A DNA stretch of 64,000 nucleotides, taken from the NCBI GenBank assembly GCA_040954595.2, contig CM082579.2:5022001-5086000 (forward strand). The letters are read 5' to 3'. The translations under genes and the position numbers were made by a program. This document shows positions 48,801-60,159 of this stretch, piece by piece. The notes below the pieces were generated by a model that was not told the origin of the DNA, ran no database searches, and saw only the letters and a list, made by a program, of their open reading frames with translations. Source of the DNA: Balanoglossus misakiensis. Its lineage: Eukaryota > Hemichordata. Positions within the stretch are counted from its first letter, which is position 1. The number at the start of each line of letters is the position of its first letter.

Positions 48801-51800
48801 CGTTGGAATCTCCACTCCGGAACGACACGGGCAGGGTTGCCGATTTTTCCGCATGGCTGATTGGTGGCGCCCTGTTTTGAGTTGTTGCGGTGCTGGGTCG
48901 GTGTGTCAGCGCGAGTTCCGGTTTGCCGGCCAGTGGCGGCGACGTTGTGCGCATCTGGCTGGAGGTGAACATCTTCATTATTGCTTCCGAGGTGGACACC
49001 TTCACCGGAGGGCCCCGGCCGGTTCTGCCGGACCCCGGCAACGACGCGGTCTTGTCGAACTTGGGCTGGGGTTCGACGAGGAGGTGCTTCTGGTGCCGCC
49101 TTAGTGCAATTTCCAAAATCGACTCCTGTGATTGGTTGGGCGACAGGTGCTTGTTGCTGCCCGCCAGGGAAGCAGGTGGAGACCCGCCGCTGCTGGGTCT
49201 CTCTCGGTACGAGGAAACGGAAGAGAGGGAGTCTCTGGCTGGAACTGCCGACATACTGAATGAATGCTGCTTCTTGAGGATGTCACTTTGATTGTACGCG
49301 TTCGGAGGCATGGAAGTCGGGCGAACTTCAGACTTTGTTCTCGGCATTGATGGAGCGGAGCTTTCTGACGCGTGTCTGAAGGACGACGAACTGGCGCTTC
49401 TCTTGGGAGCATTCTGCTTCCCCTGATACCCCACTTCTACTTTGCTGGAGGGGTCCATGTACGCCGGCACTTTGAGTGAACTTGCCAAGGACGCTGTACT
49501 CTCGGTAGTCTCCAATTTTGCATGTGCTCCGCTGAGTTGCGGTATAAAATATTGACCAGTCTTGGCGTTGTAGAACGATCGCAACGCGTCCTTCATTCTT
49601 CTCTTCTCTTCGGGATCGGACGGCTGCCTCCTCTTCACCCGGCTGGTCGGATCTGAGCGCTTGTGCCACTGCTGCGAGGCCGGTTCTTTGTGGTACTTCT
49701 CAGAGTCCGACTTGGAGTACCGGTGATCTGGCTGTGTTTCAGCCTTTGGGTCAGACCTCTTGTGCTCTCTCTTGGGGTCCGAACGTCTGCGCTCCGTCTT
49801 CGGGTCGGAAGTGCTCCTCCTGCTCGTGTACTCTTCTCTGTACGGATCCGACGTCCGGTGCTGCCGGTCGTGGTCTGCCACTCTCTTCTTCGGCATCTCC
49901 TCAGCGTGCCTCCTGGCTCCCTCGAATTCGACCGATCTCTGGAACATGACCTGAGACTGGGAATCGGAGAGCTTGCTGGGGTCGGATCCCTTTCTCCTCG
50001 TGTCGGACAACCCCCGCGGGTCGGACGTCCTCCTCGGGTCGGACGTCCTCCTCGGATCGGAGAGTCTCTTGGATGAATGACGCTTGGAGTCGCTGCTTCT
50101 GCTGCGGTGTTCCTCGTCCACACCACCAGGCGCCTTCTCTTGTCCCTGCGCAAAGGCTCTACTGGGCGAGGTTGGATCGTACGCATAGGACATGGATCTC
50201 GGGTGCCGCCCGTCGTCAGATTTGACGTGATCGTAAAACTTGTTGACCTCCGCAGACGGAGACCTGACGTTCATGCTCGCACTTTTGCTGTCCGCGTCGA
50301 ACCTCCTGAAGTGCTCCGCGTTCGCCGGCAATTTGGCATCTCTTCCCAGTGACTGGGTTCGGTTGTGTGGAACCACATCTAGAGGTGGTCTCTCCTCAGC
50401 ATGGCTTGTTCCCATGAAGAAGTTATCCCTCTTCGCCTTGGGCTTGCCGGAGCTGTCCTCCATGCTTCTGAACTTGGCGGACAGATCTTTCACTTTGGCG
50501 TACCCTTCGTGAATGTTGCTCTGTTCTCTCTCCCTCTGCAAGTGCGAAAGAATGGACACTTTCTCGTTGGTGGGCGACACGGGGGTCTTTGTGTCTGTGC
50601 TGTAGATTTGTTTTCTCAGCACCTGCTCTCTGTCCCTGTGCCTCTCCCTGTCCTTCTGCAACAGGTCAATCGGCTCACCGTGCTTGTACTTGTCGCTGTA
50701 CTGAGTGTAACTGTCGCTTGGCGAATGAAACGAAGTGCCGGCCGGGTACTTCTCCCCTTCAGAAATTCCCTCCTTCTCGCTCTCAGCATGCCTGGGAGGC
50801 TGCTCTTGCAATTTTGTAAATGACGACTGTTGTGAAGCATCGGCAAGACCGGGATATTGCGGCGATGTTCTTGAGAGTTCCTCTCGGTTGTCGTTGCTCA
50901 GGTTTGCGTCTGACAGGACAGGCTTGTCATCGCCACTCCCCTTTTCGTTGAGACTGTACTCGAACTTCTTCACCGTTTCCTCGCCAGGGCTCATGCCACA
51001 CCGCTTCGACAATCCAGTCCCCATTCCGGGCAAGACCTGGTAGTCGCAGGGACTATTCCACCATCTCTTTAAAGTGGACGCCTCTTCATCGTCCAAGTGA
51101 GTTATATCTTCCCTCCATCCATCATCTTTTCCCTTTCCTGCAGAGCTCGGACGAGGCTCTGATGTCACTGCGGGTTTCAATTCCTCTTGGTAGCCATTCA
51201 TCATTGGCGCCTGTTCAACTTTTGGTTGCATGATGTCATGTGGCACCTGCCCATCTGTTTCGGGTTTTACCGCAAACTCCCTCGCTTTATCTCGACTCAG
51301 ACGTCTTTGGTAGTTACTCTTAGGCGGAACTTCCTCGGCGACTTGCGATCTGACTACATCAGCTGCCTTCGTCGGCTGAGGGAGACTGTCGTAGCCTTGT
51401 TCTGCCAGATTGTTCCGCAGAAGTGACTCGTACTTCTGAATGATATTTTCGGCGCTACCAGCACTCCTGAGGGTGCTGTTGAGCGACTCCGGCGACTGAA
51501 CTCTCTCCGGAGAAAATTTGGCGGAATCTCTTCTCCGTGGGGGCAAGGGCGAGTCCAAATTCACCAGGTCTGGCTGCAACTCCTGCGTCTCCAAGGGGAT
51601 GTCTCTGGTAGGAGGGGACGGGACGTCGTACTTCGCGTCGTACTCGTACGGTTTGGCAAATTTCGGCTCGGCGTTCACTGGCGCCGCTGGGATCCCAGCA
51701 TGCATAGGCTCGTCCATTTCCACTTGGTAGACTGTCGCCGTGTGTACCTCGAATTTGGACGACGGCGGGTACTGGTAGTGTTTGCCGTCGATGAAGTAGC

Positions 51801-53490
51801 CACCTGTTGGGGAGACTTGCACAGGATGGTACTGTGTCTTGGGTTTCTCTTCCTGGTACTCGGACCGGAATTTCTCCGGCCCCCTCTCCAAGTGAGCCTG
51901 ATAGGCAAATGTCTTTTCCTCTGGCCTGTTCGCCACTGGCAGTGTTCGGACCTGTGCTCGGTGCCCCTCGAAAATTTCCACCTCCGGGTTCTCTTGCGTC
52001 GTCGCTTTCACGCCGCCTTTCTCTTGTGCATAGTTGTTTTCTGCCGACCAGGTGTGTGCCTTGGCGTGCACGGGACCGTCCTCCGTCTCCGAAGCTGGCT
52101 TCTTGGCGCCGTACGCGTGCAGGGGCCACGACGGAGATTTGTCGTGGTACTTGATGAAGGACTTCATGCTGGAATCCCTCTGTGGTGGGGGAGGCGGCGC
52201 TGGCGACTGCTCTCTCGGTGTTGGCGACACCGGCTGTGGCGGCGGCGGTGGTGGTCTCGCATACTCCTGGGGCCTCTGCGTTGAGTACTGGTCTTTGAAT
52301 AGCGGCTCGTCGCTTTTCGGTTGTGAGCCGTCCGACGAAATCAGGTAAGTGAGTTCGCTTCTTTTCACAGCGTTTGCTGGGCTGCTGTTTTGCTGCTGCC
52401 TGAGGCTGCTTTGAGAGTCTCTCCACGAGGGATTCTGTGATATTTGCCTGTCAGCATTGTTTGTGAGCGCCGACATAGAATATCCCCGTCCGAGATTTGT
52501 GGTCATTTCGACTCTGTACTGTTTATGTTCGGGTTGTGGCTGCGCATGTACACGCTGCACTGGAATGTTTCTGTTTTCTCTCACTTGCTCCACCCGGCGA
52601 GTAAAACTGTCGTTGCGCTCAAGATTTTTAGTTTTAGCCCACAGTGGCTCGGCAGTCTGCCCTGCAGTCGTCTGATGCTGCGTCCGCCATTTTTGCTCTC
52701 TGTTGGGCTCACTAAAGTCATTTCTGTTGTTTGGGTAGAAGTCCGCCTGCCTGTCCAAGTTCAGGCTCTGGAACATTGCCGGCGTGTTCCTCTGCTCGAC
52801 CTGGTCGATGCGCTGGGACGAACTCCTGGCTTTGTGCGACATGTCGTCGTACGCGTGAGATATTTGCTTCACGTGTCCCGGGCCCCTGTGGAGTGATTGC
52901 GCCTTGGGCTTCTCGTTGAAGTTGATCAGACTGGTCGTAGATGCACGCATCATTTCCAGATGGGATGACGAATTGTAGCCCCTGTCTTTCCACGCTCTGT
53001 GCTCTGAATTGAACGAAGAAGAAGTGGTTCCCGGCGGAGAAAATGTCCTTGATTTTGAGACGTATTCGTGGTGTTGATTTTTGACAACGTCGGGTTCCTG
53101 TCTGTGTTCCTCGTACTTGTGATGCCACGACTTTGGTCGGTACGACTCTTGAGGTCTGCAAAGCAGAAAGAGGAGGAACTTTTGATTAACATCAAACGTT
53201 AGATCATAAACTATATCACTTTTCTTTAGAACTTTATTTTACAATAATATGTCTGACTGCAAGGCCAGCTTTATCTTTGGTGACAAAACCATTAATTTAC
53301 TTACGGGTCTTTTTTATTCAGCCTCATCTTGACGCCTCCTCCACTGTACTCCTTGATATGAGACCCGACAACCTCTGGCTGATGGGTTGAGAGCATGCTT
53401 TGATTTTCTTTCTCTTTCTCTTGTAAGTCTTTCACTCTCTTGTAAAAATCTATTGACTTGGGACTTGTAGGTTCAAAATCTGACTGTCCC
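39555..53490 (-). CDS. shroom: Shroom-family actin-binding protein, 3' eight exons (C-terminal 2,319 residues)
   Basis: Shroom proteins recruit Rho-kinase to apical junctions through the C-terminal ASD2 domain and drive apical constriction of epithelia. Exons, in order of translation: 53,305-53,490; 48,670-53,155; 48,086-48,285; 42,087-42,482; 40,698-41,696; 40,402-40,546; 40,008-40,283; 39,555-39,827. All seven introns have GT-AG ends, and the phases (2, 0, 2, 2, 2, 0, 0) join without a break. Residues 2,138-2,319 of this fragment are a near-textbook ASD2. The middle is low-complexity, Ser/Pro/Arg-rich, with proline clusters and an RxxSDP array. The N-terminal PDZ domain of many family members is not in the window, and the first exon here starts with a partial codon. 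I could not place ASD1 with certainty. The giant central exon is typical of Shroom2/3/4. Confidence 0.95.
39828..40007 (-). other. Shroom intron between the two ASD2 exons
   Basis: This 180-bp phase-0 intron has a GTGAGT donor at 40,002-40,007 and a TTGCACAG acceptor. Nothing else is seen in it. Confidence 0.9.
40008..40283 (-). CDS. shroom: Shroom exon: first half of ASD2
   Basis: The exon has 92 codons in phase 0 at both ends. It reads EELIDSISKKLEGLKEEQ, then EELGRQVTQLAKSVCKES, the block FDKYQLFVDELAKIINLLMS and LSGRLARAENALGNLD. The SLSGRLAR segment is the most conserved part of the family's Rho-kinase-binding helix. Confidence 0.97.
40284..40401 (-). other. Shroom intron
   Basis: This 118-bp phase-0 intron contains an 11-G homopolymer (40,343-40,353, plus strand). 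Confidence 0.88.
40402..40546 (-). CDS. shroom: Shroom exon just N-terminal to ASD2
   Basis: One base completes the Lys codon of the previous exon; 48 codons follow, including PDPALLLPATSPYYGISAVK and EDSEELNQKK. They are acidic and helix-prone near the end and lead into ASD2. The borders are TTCCACAG and GTAATG. Confidence 0.93.
40547..40697 (-). other. Shroom intron
   Basis: This 151-bp intron has a GTAAGC donor. The reading frame meets TAA at once if the donor is not used (the stop overlaps the donor), which supports splicing here. Confidence 0.9.
40698..41696 (-). CDS. shroom: Shroom exon: Ser/Pro-rich region and charged linker
   Basis: The exon has 332 complete codons between two partial ones. 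The first half is rich in SP/TP sites (SPSPQPEKKRDSP, SKSPSPTKTSPTRP), the second is Lys/Glu-rich, and MQRTTEDYINGLGFP lies close to the end, a position where Shroom proteins carry a conserved TAED-type motif. Reading the acceptor region gives STETYRSYTGRHYARGPLAQ. Proline-directed phosphorylation is likely but inferred. Confidence 0.93.
41697..42086 (-). other. Shroom intron
   Basis: This 390-bp phase-2 intron has a GTAAGT donor at 42,081-42,086 and an AAATTGCAG acceptor. No other feature is seen. Confidence 0.88.
42087..42482 (-). CDS. shroom: Shroom exon with an acidic-flanked LPPPPP motif
   Basis: The exon has 131 complete codons between partial ones. It includes KDQLNLVRQLQAQSQPGLLK, SFILPTPPESPSHEVVF and DEDDDLPPPPPELLIDS. 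The last is an LPPPP core between acidic residues, which fits the EVH1-binding consensus of Ena/VASP proteins. Vertebrate Shroom3 is known to carry such a site. The borders are GTGTTCCAG and GTAAGT. Confidence 0.93.
42483..48085 (-). other. Shroom intron (5.6 kb)
   Basis: This AT-rich intron is bounded by GTGGGT and GTTCCAG. I found no extra exon that would fit phase 2 to phase 2, and no recognisable mobile element. A G/A-rich tract with a long A run sits near 44,809-44,828. Confidence 0.8.
48086..48285 (-). CDS. shroom: Shroom exon with an acidic Ser cluster
   Basis: The exon has 66 codons plus two bases. It starts with VHHGNLVMVEFVPSADDSDD and continues with a Ser/Asp/Glu stretch (SSSDEEEM), a typical casein-kinase-2 target pattern. 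The end EEAMTL joins the next exon. The acceptor is TTTCCTCAG; the donor is GTGGGT, weaker than the others. Confidence 0.88.
48286..48669 (-). other. Shroom intron
   Basis: This 384-bp phase-0 intron follows the giant exon. Its donor GTTAAT is a poor match to the consensus, while the TTTCCTCAG acceptor is good. Confidence 0.85.
48670..53155 (-). CDS. shroom: Shroom giant central exon (1,495 codons)
   Basis: The exon is open over 4.49 kb and GC-richer than its introns. It starts PQESYRPKSWHHKYEEH after one base of the preceding codon. By plus-strand position it holds a Pro cluster near 52,170-52,260 (RPPPPPPQPV, PAPPPPPQRD), Tyr-rich segments near 51,600-51,850, a charged helical stretch near 50,500-50,700 (LLQKDRERHRDREQVLRKQI) and the RxxSDP array at 49,600-50,130. 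The Ser-rich end, 48,700-49,400, includes many basic-directed Ser sites (MPRTKSEVRP, KKQHSFSMS). ASD1, the F-actin-binding region of vertebrate Shrooms, would be expected in this exon, but I cannot assign it. Other frames are also open over long stretches because of codon bias; only this frame joins both neighbours in phase. Confidence 0.95.
49600..50130 (-). repeat. shroom: Coding RxxSDP repeat array within Shroom
   Basis: The translated minus strand holds ten SDP tripeptides in about 175 residues, most preceded by basic residues (KRLSDP, RRTSDP twice, RRKGSDP, RRRSDP, HKRSDP). At DNA level the core is an 18-bp tandem repeat at 50,018-50,053 (two identical units, GGGTCGGACGTCCTCCTC) with diverged units on both sides. 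This is an expanded region of the giant exon. Confidence 0.9.
53156..53304 (-). other. Shroom intron
   Basis: This 149-bp phase-2 intron has a GTAAGT donor (53,299-53,304) and a strong polypyrimidine acceptor, TTTCTGCTTTGCAG. Confidence 0.92.
53305..53490 (-). CDS. shroom: Shroom exon, most 5' coding exon seen in the window
   Basis: After one base of a split codon, 61 codons and two bases follow. The exon begins GQSDFEPTSPKSIDFYKRVK and ends KMRLNKKDP. The middle (DLQEKEKENQ) is helix-prone. It lies between the expected upstream PDZ exons and the giant exon. In-frame Met codons in QSMLSTHQ and KMRLNK could start a PDZ-less isoform. The acceptor is TTCCTTCCAG. Confidence 0.9.
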
Positions 53491-56400
53491 CTGGAAGGAA
53501 AAGAAGAAATATAATTTCAGTCTCATCGGAATTCAATTCACTTCATTGCCGGCAGAGTGCACTGCCATTGCACGGTACACAGACTCCCGTAGGCATTCTA
53601 ATATTACACTGCCACCATAGGGAGGACTGTTTGCTCCATGATACCATAAACGTTGACAGCTGTGTTTGACCATAACACTGACAGACGGATGTTTTGCTGG
53701 ATTGTATTCGGTGGTTGCTATGTGTTGTGTCCCAGCGGGAAAGTAAAGGGTTTGTGTGATTTACATCCAGACAGCCAAGTTCCTCCCTGTTCTAATTGCC
53801 CAGATTTATTACGGGGGTTTGAAAAAGTGATAATTCCCCCAGTGCTCGGCAGACGGGTACAGAGACAAGACTCGGGGACACATCAGACCGTGACAGGAAA
53901 TCCAATGCTATGCATACCTGCTTCCCCATGTGAAAAGCAATGTCAGAGATGCAGAAAATTCTCAGTCGGAACCGACCGGATGGAACTGGCCAGGTCTACG
54001 CTCCTGGCCCCATGCCGTGCAATCATTCACTTGCAACCTCATCAATGGAATAGCGATGGGTCTCCCGCATTTGCAGACAAAAAAAACAGTCGTCTAAAAA
54101 GATTTCATGTCTCAGTTTTATGGGCCGTACTAATTATCAATACTTAAAACCATGATGAGGATATTTGCACCCAAGAATGCCACACAATTCATCGACTCAT
54201 TCCGTCCAGTACGTAAAACTTTAACAGCCGGGCAGTAAAGCCGGACCCTGAAGGGGAAAGATGAAGATTTACTGGGTGCCAGTTTGACCGAATCACCATT
54301 ACCTATTGTCTTCACATTGATATCTCAGTCATTTTTTATTATGCGGCAAAGAACGGGTCGTTTCCAGCGACTTGGAAACATTCCACTAGTCCTGGTAATA
54401 CGGTCAGCCATAACCAGTCCAGGGAGGGTTGCTTTACTTTAAATAACAGGTGTTTCTCCAAGAGCTGGGTTTAAAATATAAATATGAATTTTCTCTGGAT
54501 ATCACTAAAGATTCAGCTTTCCTCAAAACAGGGGGAAATGTCCACAGTGGATAACTTCCAACAGATGCCTGCCTTTTCTTATGGTTAATGATGTCCTTCC
54601 TGAAACGGCGCACTGTGTAACCATGACAACACCGACAATTGTTGTTACGTCACCAATCACTGACACAATCAACATCAAAGCCTAGACATAAAAATAACCT
54701 CACATAAAATATATAACAGGACAGTCGAAAAACATGGGAAACTGCCGTTTAGTACGCTCACACGATCAAAACCTGACGGGCAGGATCTACGAGTCTCGAC
54801 TGACTTTGAAACCCGCACTCAACCTTGTGACTCGGAGGACAAAACTGACAATAAATCAGTCCACCGTGTCCACATCATGGTATCCCCACAACAGTCCCAA
54901 TTCAAAAACAGCTTTCCAGGTCGTCAGAACAATGTTATCAATTTTGCCAACACCAGTGACGTACACTTCTTTGTGTACACATTAATACAGCGACCATATA
55001 CTCTTTCCAATGCATAAGATAAACGACGTATATTGGTATACAACTTACAGTTTTATTCCTTTCCAATGAAATTATAAATTGACAATAAACACTGCTAAAA
55101 AATTCTAGCTGATTTCCAAATATTACACGACATACTGTTTTGTTCATTAATATCAGGAACCATGGCAGCCCTGTGTCTGTGACCTACATGTAAATATATT
55201 TACATGCATACCACAGACATGAGACAGCTAAATATACATGCACCATGTAATATGCAGCACTTGCACAGTCGGTGGTGACATTTATTTTTAATTTTTAATT
55301 TTCAATATCCCTCCCGACGTAATTACCATTGACATCTTCCTCTGTGGCGAAATGAGATCCTCCACATCTTTATGTAATACTTAGAAAGTGAAACTGGTCA
55401 CCTGTAGTGGGTACAAAATTCAATTAAAAGATGGATGTTCTGCAAATGTCACCAGATTTGTGGCTCACTGTTAGGTACAGCCTATTTAAATTTTGATCAT
55501 TGAAAATAGCATCATTCAGTTTATCATGCAGTGGGTGTGGGTGACAATACAGGTAAATCGCTGAACAGCGAAACAAATTCATGATGAAGCCATATTTCTG
55601 TATAGGTGTACGTACAGGCTGTAAATAGTTCTCTGTTATTGTGGCCCTAATACCGGATACTGAAGAAAGACTTAAAGCTTGGGTAAAGCCTGACATGTTA
55701 AAGCGCACAAACTATTAATGTCATTCCTAGTGTGTTGTGAATGTTTTTGGGGGGCTTGCAAGCAGATGTAGCAGGTCCAACAGCCCAGGTACAATATACT
55801 GCAGCAGTCTGCATGATCACCTATAATTATTCACCAGCATGTAGAATATTACATTGTCCAGGCAGATTGATTTCTGGAACTGATTATGTGATAATTGCTA
55901 TCAGGCTCAGGCAGAGAGTAATGATGGCAGCTGAACATCAGATTTTCACACGGACGTGCTAATGACATAAAGACAATGAGCGACCACTACACCCATGATT
56001 GACGAATATTGGATATTTTACACACTCTAATAAACAGATAGTTATTAATTTGAGCGGCAGGGAGTCATGTGACAGTTCAGGAGTCCTGTTTTCTTCACAC
56101 ATGCACCTGTCAGCATTTTCCCAAATTCCGGGGAAGACTCGACATACAGGAAGGCAGTCGCTGTCGCTGCAAGGCACAGATTAGCACCGTAATCCCAATG
56201 GTACAACTTGAATCAATAAAGATTCCGCTTGATCCTGACATTGAAAGGGGCAAAGAGGGCAATGGCTTTGCTGCCCTCGCACAGTGCTATGTCAACGAAC
56301 ACCGGAAAAGGAATATAAATGCCTCTTGACAGACCAGGCCAGACACAGGTGTATACATATATATTCACCAAACGAATATAAACCGTACCTACCACTTCAT

Positions 56401-59286
56401 TCGCGGACCTCCATGCTAGCAAAATGCGGGCTGGCACAACAACACCGCCCGCAGGCAAGCTCTGAAAGCAGCAGCGTATACAGTGTACGTCCACCACAGG
56501 AGATTCTATCAAGCCCTGCTTATACACCAGCCATGGTTTTGTCTATTGTTCAGAGTGGAGCTCTCCACTGACACTGACACACACAAAACAGCCAGTCACG
56601 TAACCACTCAATTGTCCCCAGCAGAGATTATTACATAACGGCTAGCCCATAGGCTATTACAAACCTAAACTGTTGTGGTGGGGGCCTTTCACTTTTCAAC
56701 CAAATGAAGTAATACCTACTGGAGGGTGTGAGACTCGAGAATAATGAGAGGTGGTTCATTGAAATGGATACCTCTTGTATCGCTTCTGCCGAGCGAGAGA
56801 CAAATTGCTTTGATTGTCAATGGGTCCAAAATAATTGAAAGAATTGAGACCCGGCACCCAGACAGACAATTATTCGCCAAAATAAACAAATTTGTGGGTG
56901 GCTTTCCTGGTATGAAACCGAAACCTGTTGGAGTTAGTACTGGATAGGCAAAAACCAAACTGACTGGAACTCAATATACATGACTGTATGTATAATGCCA
57001 GTAATGACACGTACCAAACAAAATGGAGAATTTGAGCATATAATAAAGAAACTGTTAAAACACACCTAGCAGATGATCCTAATGATAATGCACTGTACAA
57101 TGTTCAGGTTACATCATTTTAATCATCACCAAATCAAGTGGTCTCTTCTTTGTTTTGGCTATCACAACAACTGATCTCAGTTAGATGCAGATAGAAAATG
57201 CCAACACAGCAGGCTCCCTAATCTTTGTGTGTACATTTGATCTGTGGTGACCTCAAATATTGGGGGAAAAGGGACAGCATGACAGGTCCAGAAATCTGTT
57301 GACACTAATTAATTGGCACCCACGCAGGACATCTCTCCACTGCTTGAATTTAGATTCTGGTAAAGAACGACTCGACTACCCTCAGTATATCAGTTACACA
57401 TGTTTACTGGCCAACCCTGTGTTAAATTTAGAAACTTGCATTAAAACAACCCTGCCCTGCTAAAAACCTGGAGAGTCACCTTGGTCCAGTGGTAAGCTTG
57501 GAGTTCTTGACCAGCAGGTCAATATAGGGGAAAATACTAACAAGTCAAATATGCACATAGTTGATAATCACATCTATGGTCTTTTAAGTAGATGTTAAGT
57601 GATACAACAGAAGTGGTGCTGGCCAGTCAGACTTGCATGAATTTTAATATAAAGATCACCACAGTGAAAAATAAATTGACATAATCTGAAATCGAAAACA
57701 ATAAAGTGAAATAAACAACATCCCACAGTCAGTTTTCCAGAGAAGTTTCAAAGTCAAGAAATCGTAGATTGTTTTCATTTTTTTAAGCATGGTGTTAAAT
57801 GCCTGTTTAACTGTCGATTATACTGGCCGCAGTGTTATTCTTTGAATGGAGTCACAGAATAAACAGATGCTGGTTTGTATATGATCTAATTGCATCACAG
57901 GTCGTTACAAGATCTTGATTGAGTCCAGGCAGACAGGGGTCGACAGAAGGGAAACATGGCAACCACTTGTTGATTCGGGAAACATCTCATTGAGAAAAAC
58001 AACAGTAAATGGGGAACCTACAGTCTTATTTTATGAGCTGACATCCTTGAAAGACACAAAAGGGCGTTCGCCTTCTTGCCGGTCCTATTTTTCCACCATA
58101 ATATTTTTCCGGATGAGTACAACTGGAATGTTTCTTTTAACATGGAGCTTTCCACACAGATCTTCAACATAGCATTGCACTTAGAAATCATGCATGCGCC
58201 CATGGTTCCAGTGTAACAACAAGTCCACCCTAACTGCAGTGACCCAGGAATAAAGGTCTCTCTCAATCCAAGGCCAACTGCAGTCCGAGCCTATACAGTC
58301 ATTCATGCGTGTTTTAACCCAATTTCCCCAGATCCGGACCAAGCCCTGGCATGTGTATTCAACCTATACACAAAACATGTTTTTGTCTCATGAAAAAAAA
58401 TGATGTTTCAACATAGCAATATTTTACATGATCTTAGCTTTGTCCGGACAAGTTTGTTTTTTAAATTTTATCAAAGAAAGGGACAGGTGTGTGACCTTAC
58501 AATAAATATTGTATAAAGCCTGTTGCACCACATATAATTCAATATTAAGGACCACACGCATAGGTTCCCATCAGGTGTTTGTTAAACGTTGCATATTTTT
58601 CTGTACATTTAAAATTAATATGATCATCACAGCCAATATCCTGAATTTCTACAGTGATACTGGGGTTTATAGGGAATTCATGCAAGTATCAAAACATGTC
58701 CCCAAATTAGCGTTGTGTGACTGTGTGACCTGCTGGTGTTGGTGTTCGGCCAGACGGCCGTGCTGCCGCCGCGGCCGAGTTCTAAGGAAAGAAGCGAAAC
58801 ACATGAGAGAGCCACCCACCATCAATGATTCATGTTTTCATACAGTCTCAAAGCCACACGGCAGTCACACTGTGAAAGACACACCTTTATCCTTTTGTGT
58901 GCCACAACACGGGGAATTAAAAAACAACAGAAGGTAAATAGGGGGCACAGTGCGACAGTGACAATGGCCACTCACATAATTACAGGAACGTTACATCTGG
59001 GAAACCCTGAATTGAACCCCGAAATCCGACGTGCTCCAACATTTTCGACGCAACCATTTCTAGTCTGTAATGTGACACAGTACACGTTCAGTAAAGTAGC
59101 ATTATAGTGCACAACATACATATCTGTCTGTTTCCGTGTACTGCAGGTAAACACACCTAACCTTAACTGTGACTTAACCAGTGAACACACAACAGTCCAG
59201 CCAACTGAGAATATATGTGGAGGTGATATTGACCAGAAGATGCCTCCATCGTCATCAATATATCCACCATAATAAAAATCACTTAC

Positions 59287-59386
59287 TTTGTATGCGTTCA
59301 TATTACGGCCATGTCTGCTATCTGAATAATCAATATGGCTGCCCCCTTTTATCCCCCATAAATAGAATGAACCAATCACAGGTGTG
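59287..59386 (-). promoter_or_regulatory. Candidate internal Shroom promoter and short non-coding first exon
   Basis: On the minus strand ATTGG (inverted CCAAT) is followed by CTATTTATGG (one mismatch from a CArG box), GGATAAAAGGGG (TATA-like), roughly 50 bp and then a GTAAGT donor at 59,281-59,286. The order and spacing fit a core promoter with a small first exon. ATG codons there are not in a phase that could join the exon at 53,490, so the exon would be 5' UTR. Confidence 0.3.
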
Positions 59387-60159
59387 CTTAGATAGGTGAC
59401 TCGGCTTCGCACTGGCTGCCTCAGCATGTTTCAGTGGACAATAACACAGAAAAAAAGCTCAGCCAGGAGCAGCCGCCAATATTTCCCTTTTATCGCAATT
59501 TCAGGGCGGCTTTGTTCTTTTTCAGCTGCATTCAACTTGGTGAAGAAAACGCACAAGAAAAAAACCCACGCCAGGGTTCATGAAGCAACAGAGACAGGAA
59601 TGCGGCTGGCAGCGGCTCAAATTTCCCCCCAACAATGCAGGGCAATATTTCTTTTAGACTGCAGGCGCACAAAAGAAAGTCAAATCTGAGCCAGTACCAA
59701 GTAGTTGAAAATATTTGCACTGAAACCAAATCCAGATGGGCCCTCCATTCTTTCCCCTCCCTTTTAAGGAAAATAAATATTGTGCCGGACTTATTCAAAA
59801 CAACTTCTTTGCATGCCTTGTTGAATAAAAATAATTTATTCAACCGACAAATTTTCGTTTGACATCAGTTTCTGCTGTATATACATGCATCGCTAAAATA
59901 TGCAGGGAATTCTTTTCTGGTTTACTGAGGTCTTGTTTTTCAAATTAAAGCGGGTGTGATTTTATAAACTCTAACCACAGTCTAGCCAAGCTAATGAATG
60001 TCTAGTCAGACTTCAATAAAAAACAGTGGTAGTGACTACATGAAGGAATTTGCTGGTGTGTTTTTTGTGACATCAGAGTCACCCAGTACCACACAACTTC
60101 TTTTTTTTGTTGCTGAAAACCAACAAAATTCTTTCCCATCAGGATTTTGACAACTTTGC

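Noticed and set aside
51455-52426. 323-codon open frame in another minus frame inside the giant Shroom exon
   Set aside because: The Shroom frame is continuous here and joins both neighbouring exons in phase. The alternative frame is rich in Arg, Ala and Gly, as expected of a shadow of GC-biased Ser/Pro/Arg coding sequence.
57480-57530. tRNA-like fragment with A-box word TGGTCCAGTGG
   Set aside because: The A box fits, but the B-box region (AGGTCAATATA) is degenerate and about 10 nt too close, and no cloverleaf forms. At most it is the head of a decayed tRNA-derived SINE.
59287-59320. ATG codons next to the donor at 59,286 as a coding first exon of Shroom
   Set aside because: The frames either hit a stop or end in phase 0, while the exon at 53,490 needs a phase-2 partner. 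It is kept only as a possible untranslated exon.
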